A DNA stretch of 64,000 bases. It comes from Struthio camelus. Lineage: Eukaryota > Chordata > Aves > Struthioniformes > Struthionidae. Shown piece after piece: positions 57,801-64,000 of the stretch (its first letter is position 1; each line of letters opens with the position of its first letter). A model generated the notes under the pieces. The model searched no databases and was not told where the DNA came from. It worked only from the letters and a program-made list of their open reading frames with translations. Made by a program: the position numbers and the translations under genes. Where the stretch lies: contig NC_090942.1 in NCBI RefSeq assembly GCF_040807025.1, positions 77,233,987-77,297,986 of the forward strand, read 5' to 3'.

Positions 57801-60800
57801 GTGAAAATGACATCATTAGCTGGTTTGCTAGTATTTTCTGTCGCAAAGAACTGTGATTTTTTTCAAACAGAATAGCATTTCTAGGTGCTCTGTGCATCCA
57901 GAGGTGTCTCCTGAAACTTGTTTTTTTCTTGTCATGCATAAAACATGGTGTAGAATAGATGTATTGTCCTATAGGAAAGGACAGGCTACCAAGATTAAAA
58001 AATAAGTCATAAAATGCACTCATATTCTGTGCATTCTGTGATATTTATTCATTGAAGAAACATCTCATGTTAGAGTTTCATAGCTATATGTATGATTTGT
58101 ATCTGCATGCAAGTAATTAACGCTTAATCAAAAATTATTGCTTCTTAAAATCTTACTATTTGGAACAAATGCATTACGTCTAAATGAGGTACCAAATTAT
58201 TTCATTAGAAGTGAAAGCACAGTTAATATTTTCTGAACTTCTCTAAAACAGACTCTTATCTGTGGTATGGATTGTATTGCCACTTCTTCCTCTGAATTTG
58301 ATTGTTGTCACTGGAAGGTTTTCATTACTTCTAATAATTTTTCTTTCATTTAAAAGTATCAGTTTAAATCTATTCCTTAAAGTAGCAGAGCAAAATTCAA
58401 CTTTTTTTTTTTTTGCTGTGTCATTACTTGTGGTCAGTTCCCTTATTAGTTAGCTGAAAGAGCTAGTAACCCTGTGGACTTTGTAGGCGTTTAAATTGGG
58501 TATACGAGTGGTGTGCATGATTAAACAGTGTTACTCTGTCTTTGAATTGCCATTTATTTAAAATTTCTGATATCCTGTACTATCCATTGCAAATGGATCC
58601 AGGGTAAACTGCAGTAAATGTATCTTGTTTTAGAGCTGTGCTAATGCTGTATCTTTTCCCAAACATGAACACAACATCTGTTTCTTTTAAATACTCATTT
58701 TCTGCTTTATCTGTTACTGAAGAAAACGAGCTTTGCAGTTGTTTGAATCCGCTGTAGTTCATGTTTTTATTTCTAACAGTGCAACAGCAATTTTAGGGTA
58801 TCTGCCACAAGAGCTTCTAGGAACTTCTTGTTACGAGTACTGCCATCAAGATGATCACAATCATCTAGCTGAAAAACATAAAGAAGGTACAAAATGATTG
58901 GTCCTCACAGACTAGATACAACTACATGTAACTACTGTGTGAAAACAGTACAAATCAAAAACTCAGAAGCTGGGAATTAATAGAAGTAAACAATCTTAAT
59001 ATTGCCCCTTTCTGCTTCTACATTAAGACGTGCCCACTAAAGCCTCTAATTGAACCAGTGAGAAGCTTCTGTTGTCTTGGATCTTGGTGCAGTGCTTTAG
59101 TCACAAAGGAATATCATTAATGCTTCTTTCAACCCTCTGCTTCAATTCTGCTTTATAAGAATGAGGATGGAGTCCTGAAGAGCAAATGTGCCTAATCGTG
59201 TAATTAAAGACACCGATTATAAAGGTTCACCAAATCGGGAGTCTGCCTACTGGTAGTTTGCAGAAACTCAGTACACAGGCTCTAGTTTAAGATTAATGAT
59301 ATTGTTGAAACTGTAGTTTGATTTCAGTAGGGGTCCTATCTTTGTTCTTTTGTTGTTTGACTTATATTTCTAGCCACCAGAAACATTTTATTTTTTGATG
59401 TTATAAAACAGTTTTTAAGACTTAACTCTATCCTCCTAAGAATAAATGCTGTGGTTATAACTTTTCTTTCTTATCTAGTGTTACAGAATAAAGAAAAAGT
59501 ATTTACAAATTCCTACAAATTTAGAGCAAAAGATGGAACTTTTCTTACTTTAAAGAGTCAGTGGTTTAGTTTCATGAATCCGTGGACCAAAGAACTGGAG
59601 TATATTGTATCCAACAACACTGTGGTATTGTAAGTAATTTGTGATACGAATCTCCATGTTAATTTTTTTATCTTAATTCCAATGAGCGTTAAGAGAAAGC
59701 AGCCTGTTTTAAAAAGCAGAACAAGACTAGGAAAGTGCGCAAAGTGGTTGACTAAGCTGGAAGAATGTTTTCTGTTTACCGGTTGATTCTGATTTTAGGC
59801 TTAGGTCATAAATTTAACTCCGAAAACTGTCCTATTTCCCAGTAGAGAAATGACAGGAAAGAGTTAAGGAAGAGTTAAGAAGAGCTCTTATTAGAGAAAG
59901 AAAAGAAGTATCTTTTGAGAACGTAGACAGGAATAAATGCAAATAGGAAGTGAGTTACTGTAATATTTTCCCGTCTAAGCTTTAAAAGACTACGTGTTTC
60001 TTTGACCTCATTTTAAGTGCTGCCCTACCTACCGTGTGTCAGAATATGAGGAAGCATAATTGATAGCTCATAGGAATGCAAGGCAGAACAAAAAGGAGAG
60101 ATTCTCCAAACTGGTTGCAAGGGAGGAGTCCGTAAGACAGTAAACGAACTGTTGGAGCGTATATTTTATTCTTCTGTTATCTTTTCATTGTCTGTGCCCT
60201 GCAATGGAGATAAAATTTAAATTATCCCAAAGATACTGTGGATCTTGGCCAATGACTGGGGCTTTTTTGGCGAGGAGGACGGATATATTTTGTTTCCATT
60301 AAATCAAGTTGTCAAGGAGGTCTTTCACCCCTTCTGTACGTAGTTGACGTCAGCGTGGCCCACCTGTTTTGCCCGTGACCTTTCTTCCTGAGAAGATGGA
60401 ACAGAGCAGTTAAAGCAGTCAGTTCTGCCCCAACAGCCAAATGCCACCTTTGCCTGCTCTGGAGATCTAGGCATCTGCAGCTGTCTTGAGGGGAAGATGG
60501 GCAGAAGGAGCAGTTGTTCTAGGTGTGGTTGTTTCTGGTTAACCGCTCTCCCTCCTCAGAGGCAAAGTGGCAGCCTCATTCTCTTGTCAGGGAACACAGA
60601 CAACTATATTGGCCTGTTTTATTTGGAGAGTAAGTGGAAATAAACAGTTCACCCAGTGCTTCAGAAACAATAGTGCAAAGGATTAAACATTAAAATATGC
60701 GAGGAACATCTTATTTTATTACTAGGGTGAGGGAGTTGGGTTTAACTCTGTTTGAGGTAATGATTCAAACCAAACACAACTATGCTGGGTTTTGCCCTTG

Positions 60801-61816
60801 AAAAATTTGCTGTTTGTTTGTTTTATTTAAATCTCAGAGGTCACAATGAGTCAGCTGAAGAACTGGTCCCCAGTGGTTCCCAGCCCGCAGAAGGCAAGTG
60901 TCGCTTCTCACAATTATCATAGGTGCATTTCCTGATTGATCGTTACAATTTTAGATTTACCCAATCCAGGAAATTTTTATTCTAGGTTGTTTTGTGAGAG
61001 AGGATTTCTCTCTTTCAAAGCCAATTCTAGTGACAATTTATGGTTACTCACAGCATCGTAATTCACATAATTGTCATCAAAAAGGCTTCTGTCTCTTTTC
61101 CCTCTAGCAGGTTCTACTGTAGCTAGGTTTTTTGGTTGATAGGATATTACGCTTCTGTCACGGAGTCTGTTCGTGTTTTGCCTGTTTTTCCAAGGAAACG
61201 AGGTTTATGCGATTGTACTTTCTGAGTTTAACCACAGAATGTAGGGTGATATTGATGCATATTTTTTAACATTTATTTGCTGTGCATAGAGTCTGGTCTG
61301 TACGTGCTATTTCCTTTTTCATCTCACTGGAAAGTTGTTTATTTTCACTTTTGAAGTTGTTCTTTTTAGTAACTGTTTTCTGTTTGTGGAAATCCAAGTA
61401 TTCTTCTCATGCTTTTTGCATTGTCTGTGAGAGAGATTAGAGGTGGTAGTGCTTAAAACTAGTAATTTCATTGAAGATCAGCAGTTTTCACAATTACATT
61501 ATTCACTTATCTTTATTTCAAGTGAGAGTTATAACATCTCTGTAAGAGGTCCACCATCTGTAAGATTAGCATCTTAAGTAATTTAATTTCTAAGAATAAG
61601 AGATGTAGAACAAAAACTGCTTTAAAGTGACTCCTTGAGGTGATTGTTTCTTGTTGTATAATAAAACTTCTGTAAACTTAAGGTTGTATTTTGTTTTTTA
61701 ACTGTAGATACCACAAAACAGTCATTAGTAAGTGTACCTGGAATGTCCTCTGGAACAGTTCTTGGTGCTGGAAGTATAGGAACTGAAATTGCAAATGAAG
61801 TATTAAAATTACAAAG
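34143..61816 (+). CDS. BMAL2: BMAL2 (ARNTL2) bHLH-PAS clock transcription factor, 14 coding exons, 3' end beyond window
   Basis: Circadian bHLH-PAS factor that pairs with CLOCK or NPAS2 in the nucleus to activate E-box genes (family knowledge). Joined exons are 34143-34203, 42975-43122, 44443-44478, 46882-46920, 49559-49716, 51900-51979, 52751-52843, 54815-54932, 55713-55856, 57533-57773, 58780-58886, 59479-59629, 60838-60893 and 61708-61816. This gives 1541 nt in one open frame (513 codons plus 2 nt). Landmarks: nuclear localisation signal [10 protein letters not shown] (about 59-68); bHLH from [14 protein letters not shown] (95 onward) to about 148; PAS-A ([11 protein letters not shown]...[13 protein letters not shown], about 165-235); PAS-B ([20 protein letters not shown], about 355 to 450); and a conserved post-PAS block [20 protein letters not shown]. 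The C-terminal transactivation region, about 100 residues in human, is missing because the window ends. The start is the ATG at 34143 in a near-ideal context (CCGCCATGG). BMAL1 is the main alternative, but ENRL-free bHLH wording [16 protein letters not shown] and the STK38L neighbour indicate BMAL2. The intron after 60893 is GC-AG. Confidence 0.96.
38844..38969. repeat. 63-bp direct tandem duplication
   Basis: Copy 1 (38844-38906) and copy 2 (38907-38969) align without gaps with nine mismatches by my count, about 86% identity. Shared blocks include ATTTCATCTA, CAACTGTAGGA, TCTATTTTAG and AATCACC. The copies abut exactly. Confidence 0.92.
40117..40127. repeat. G homopolymer tract
   Basis: A run of G within an AT-rich part of BMAL2 intron 1; length may be variable. 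Confidence 0.85.
41168..41178 (+). promoter_or_regulatory. ROR/REV-ERB response element consensus
   Basis: TATTTAGGTCA matches the full RORE consensus (A/T A A/T N T A/G GGTCA), a site used by ROR and REV-ERB receptors to drive rhythmic BMAL1 expression. It lies in BMAL2 intron 1, 7 kb from the promoter. One chance match in tens of kilobases is not improbable. Confidence 0.3.
42975..43122 (+). CDS. BMAL2: BMAL2 coding exon 2
   Basis: This 148-nt exon follows a T-rich tract and gttcacag and ends before gtaagt. It encodes [20 protein letters not shown]...[14 protein letters not shown]. It holds the basic nuclear localisation signal shared by BMAL1 and BMAL2. Confidence 0.95.
44443..44478 (+). 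CDS. BMAL2: BMAL2 coding exon 3 (36 nt)
   Basis: This very short exon lies between ccttcag and gtacgt. It encodes [12 protein letters not shown]. Its length is a multiple of three and both boundaries are phase 2, so it can be skipped without changing frame. It lies in the linker between the nuclear localisation signal and the bHLH. Confidence 0.85.
45548..45588. repeat. TA/TG microsatellite
   Basis: Alternating tatatatatatgtatgtgc and further gtgtgtgtatgtg, then tatata, in BMAL2 intron 3. Confidence 0.9.
46882..46920 (+). CDS. BMAL2: BMAL2 coding exon 4 (39 nt)
   Basis: This short exon lies between ttctctag and gtactt. It encodes [13 protein letters not shown], matching the human SRVEDGEHQVKMKAF segment just before the bHLH. 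It is a multiple of three with phase-2 boundaries, like the exon before it. Confidence 0.9.
49559..49716 (+). CDS. BMAL2: BMAL2 coding exon 5 (bHLH)
   Basis: This 158-nt exon lies between cttcttag and gtaggt. It encodes [20 protein letters not shown] through [20 protein letters not shown] and LKSLKG. It carries the whole basic helix-loop-helix, with the E-box-contacting H-E-R residues in HSQTEKRRR. Confidence 0.97.
51084..51150 (-). mobile_element. CR1 LINE 3'-end fragment
   Basis: The stretch reads GGAATCATAAATAGGTTAGG, then TTGGAAATGACCTCTGGAGG, then CTGGTCCGAGCAGG. This is a diverged form of the antisense of the avian CR1 tail ('gaatcatagaatggtttgggttggaagggacctctggagatcatctagtcc'). It is strong support for a bird genome. 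Confidence 0.8.
51900..51979 (+). CDS. BMAL2: BMAL2 coding exon 6
   Basis: This 80-nt exon lies between tttccag and gtaagt. It encodes [20 protein letters not shown] and LRQLILR, the bHLH to PAS-A linker and first helix of PAS-A. Confidence 0.96.
52751..52843 (+). CDS. BMAL2: BMAL2 coding exon 7 (PAS-A)
   Basis: This 93-nt exon lies between attttcag and gtggct. It encodes [20 protein letters not shown] then [11 protein letters not shown], the first strands of PAS-A. Confidence 0.97.
54778..54810 (+). repeat. (CT)n-T tract at BMAL2 exon 8 acceptor
   Basis: About eleven CT dinucleotides run into a T tract that ends a few bases before the acceptor aaatag (54809-54814). It forms the polypyrimidine tract of this splice site and is a length-variable microsatellite. 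Confidence 0.9.
54815..54932 (+). CDS. BMAL2: BMAL2 coding exon 8 (PAS-A)
   Basis: This 118-nt exon follows a long CT/T tract and aaatag and ends before gtaagt. It encodes [20 protein letters not shown] then [19 protein letters not shown], in PAS-A. Confidence 0.97.
55713..55856 (+). CDS. BMAL2: BMAL2 coding exon 9
   Basis: This 144-nt exon lies between tttgtaag and gtattg. It encodes [20 protein letters not shown] then [20 protein letters not shown] and CLPNPKKK, the end of PAS-A with the conserved RRSFFCRIK strand. Confidence 0.97.
57533..57773 (+). CDS. BMAL2: BMAL2 coding exon 10
   Basis: This 241-nt exon lies between tttattag and gtaagc. It encodes [20 protein letters not shown], a variable acidic loop, then [20 protein letters not shown] and [16 protein letters not shown]. 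It covers the PAS-A to PAS-B connection and the first strand of PAS-B. Confidence 0.97.
58780..58886 (+). CDS. BMAL2: BMAL2 coding exon 11 (PAS-B)
   Basis: This 107-nt exon lies between ctaacag and gtacaa. It encodes [20 protein letters not shown] and [20 protein letters not shown] helices. Confidence 0.97.
59479..59629 (+). CDS. BMAL2: BMAL2 coding exon 12 (PAS-B)
   Basis: This 151-nt exon lies between ttatctag and gtaagt. It encodes [20 protein letters not shown] then [20 protein letters not shown] and [10 protein letters not shown], the closing beta-sheet of PAS-B. Confidence 0.97.
60838..60893 (+). CDS. BMAL2: BMAL2 coding exon 13 (GC donor at 3' end)
   Basis: This 56-nt exon follows aatctcag. 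It encodes [19 protein letters not shown] plus one base. The following intron opens with gcaagt, a consensus GC donor. Ending at GAAG (60893) joins the next exon in the correct frame ([13 protein letters not shown]), while the GT four bases later would not. Confidence 0.9.
61708..61816 (+). CDS. BMAL2: BMAL2 coding exon 14 (last exon seen)
   Basis: This 109-nt exon lies between actgtag and gtaatg. It encodes [20 protein letters not shown] then [16 protein letters not shown] and two bases of the next Arg codon. It matches the human [20 protein letters not shown] segment. Following exons are outside the window. Confidence 0.96.
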
Positions 61817-64000
61817 GTAATGAAATTTTAACATCTTACGTTAGGCTTTTAAGTAAACATGGAAAAGAAATATAAGTGATTATATGGGGGTTGTCCAAGT
61901 TCCATTTTCATTATTTTACATCTGAAAATATTTTTTGGTTCTACACTGGCATTTATGAGATACCAGTTATAACAACCTAACATAAGTCTTCTACAGGGCC
62001 ATACGAATCACTGGCCTTGATAAATGGTTTCATTCTGGTAATTTCCCTTCTTAATGAAAGAACTATTTAAGCATGATTTCAAAATTCTTATTCTGATGCA
62101 GCTTCTTCCCTTGAGGTTGAAATGGTTAGATAAAACCCTTAGGGACTGGAGAATTAGTTGTCTGTGAACAGAGTTTGTATTTTTCTGACAGCGCTGCTCT
62201 GCTAGCAGAACTTTGCTTGAAACAGTGCCCAGTGGAACACTTTCATAACCTCTCTTGTCCGTTCCCAGACTGTCCTGAAATGGAATAAAGTGATAACACA
62301 ATTCCTTCCTAATACCCAGCTGTAGATTAGGAAACCTCACTTCATTATTCCAAATCAATTAAACCGATTCAAGCTTTAAACTGTTAGTCAAAGATTAACC
62401 CTTTTGTAAATTAGTGTTAGCAGGTTTCCAGCATAATATGTATGTCAGCATAGCCATGTAAATCCAAAGGAAGAAAGGTAATTTTGATATCCGTGGCTTT
62501 TCCTTCTGCATTTCTTGTTTTGTGCCCCCATAGCGGTGCCTGGCTTACTTACGGAGGGAGAGATTGCTCTTCAGCACTTTGCACCATATCAACATTTAAT
62601 TGTTTAAGAACATTTTTTAAAAGGCTCTGAGCCTGCTGATTCCAAGACTTTGGGATTCCCATGTACAGAAAAAGTCTGTTTTCTGTCACAACTCTTTCAG
62701 GTATGAAGGCTTCGTCAAAAGTTCCAGCCTCTTTTGTTAAGGTCAAATATAACGGTACTATCATCTCATCAGGACAAGGCAGATATTTGAGTGTCAGCTT
62801 TGGCTAGAGAAGCCTTAGCTCTTGTACTTCCAATTTCAGGTGAAGAAGTGCCAAGAAGTTCTTTACGTCTGCCTAGCAATATGTTCCAAGGTCCCATGGA
62901 AATCTTTCCAGTGCCACTTTTCAACTGCACCTGAAAGACCATAGTAATATTAAATCTTCCAGTAAGGAATGCACTAGTTTTGGAAACACTTGTAGAGGTG
63001 TCAGGAATAGTCATGGCATGGCATATTCAGCCTCTGCTATTTCAGTAGTCGCTAAAGTGCTTTTGAGAGATTCACAAAGGAAATACATAGTCAGAACCAG
63101 GTTGGGTGAACCTCTTTCTCTTTGAGACAGAAGAGCAAAGCCTTTTTTTTTTTTTTTCTTCCTGTTTCCTTTGGGGCACATAAGTTCCCCATGTGCACCA
63201 ATAGGAGTTTTGTATTCCATATTTACCAAGGTCAGTATAACCTGTTCCAAACTTTGAGACCTTAGTAGGTTGATAACTCTAGTCTATTCATTTCCCACAT
63301 ATGCCAAGGAGGACCCTTTCTAAGTAAGTAAAAAAACACTGTGCAAACATACTGTAGCCATAGTTACAGAAGAAACGCAAGACTTGTCCTACGGAATAAT
63401 GCAAGTATGAAATGATGAATATGATCAAATGTAATTCATACCAATACACCAGGATACTGACCAATCATGTTCTTGCATGATCCCACCTTTTGAAAGAGGA
63501 CAGGATAAAACTTGAGGGTGGATTCGATTAGTCCAGATTAGGCTGTATTTCCGTTCAGAAAGGCTTCCCTTACTAGTATCTAACAAGTTATTAGAAATTA
63601 TATTAGAAGATCTCTATGAAATCCAGGATTATGGATCATCTCCTGATAACACAGTTGTCTTCTCAGCTGTCTCTTCATCAGAAAATGCTATTTAATGTTC
63701 TGAACCAGTAGAAAGAATAGCATAAGCCTAACAGTATGATGCTTCTTACCCAGTTTTCAGTATTTTGGAATCACATTCCAACAATGAAGTTGGAAGGAGG
63801 AAAAGCACCAGCAACAACAGAGGGGGGGGAAAAAAAGACAGATGCCCTCAGCAAGAAGGATGGGATGTTACATTTTTGGTAATACTATCCTTAACGTCTT
63901 TTCATCAGTACTGCCTTACAGGAAGGATGGTTGCTTTTAACAAATCTTTCTGAAGACCAGACTAAGTTGGCAGAAGTTCTCATCTCTGACTAATATCCAG
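61817..64000 (+). other. BMAL2: BMAL2 intron 14, 5' part, cut by window end
   Basis: I looked for the next BMAL2 exon (human LQSSSYLDDSSPTG region) and did not find it here. The stretch holds a T run (63142-63157) and an unusual concentration of minus-strand reading frames (about 62010-63540), described in the findings. Confidence 0.65.

Larger units (their letters stand above)
34204..61707 (+). other. BMAL2: BMAL2 introns: contents
   Basis: Intron 1 (34204-42974, 8.8 kb) is the longest. It begins with G-rich CpG-island sequence and also holds a 63-bp tandem duplication (38844-38969), a G run (about 40117-40127) and a ROR-element consensus (41168-41178). Other introns hold a TG/TA microsatellite (45548-45588), a CR1 fragment (about 51084-51150) and a CT/T tract at the exon 8 acceptor. 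I see no further coding exon. Confidence 0.75.

Noticed and set aside
61817..64000. A further BMAL2 exon before the window end
   Set aside because: None of the AG-preceded segments I read encodes the expected LQSSSYLDD-like continuation in the required phase.

Overview
This window is ordinary nuclear DNA from a vertebrate, most likely a bird. Two multi-exon protein-coding genes lie head to tail on the + strand, with canonical vertebrate splice sites. They are STK38L (NDR2 kinase) and BMAL2 (ARNTL2), which are also neighbours in this order on human chromosome 12p. Three things point to a bird: compact introns (all STK38L coding exons fall within about 18 kb), sparse interspersed repeats, and recognisable CR1-type LINE remnants. 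I found no operons, CRISPR arrays, prophages or prokaryotic genes.

Layout. 1-2348: non-coding, read as the 3' part of STK38L intron 1, because the exon starting at 2349 opens with a splice acceptor and carries only 11 nt of 5'UTR. 2349-20253: thirteen coding exons of STK38L, complete from ATG to TGA. Their lengths sum to 1395 nt (464 codons plus stop), the same length as human STK38L. 20254 to about 25135: long STK38L 3'UTR. About 25.1-33.6 kb: intergenic, with no gene I can establish. About 33.63-34.48 kb: CpG island holding the BMAL2 promoter and first coding exon. 34143-61816: fourteen BMAL2 coding exons in frame, through the bHLH, PAS-A and PAS-B domains. The C-terminal exon(s) lie beyond 64000, so BMAL2 is truncated by the window edge. 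61817-64000: intronic, with an unexplained run of minus-strand reading frames.

Function. STK38L is an AGC-family kinase of the NDR/LATS branch, activated by MOB proteins and MST kinases. BMAL2 is a bHLH-PAS transcription factor that pairs with CLOCK or NPAS2 on E-boxes in the circadian clock. Nothing here suggests the two genes share a pathway; their adjacency is conserved synteny.

Most notable observations: two non-canonical GC-AG introns (one per gene), each required to keep the reading frame; a composite ETS / TCTCGCGAGA / GC-box motif group in the BMAL2 promoter; two tiny symmetric exons just before the BMAL2 bHLH that could be skipped without a frameshift; a 17-bp minisatellite and a 63-bp tandem duplication in introns; and a few unexplained reading frames. 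I did not find evidence of a new biological system. Domain, family and synteny statements come from recalled knowledge of these families, not from a search.
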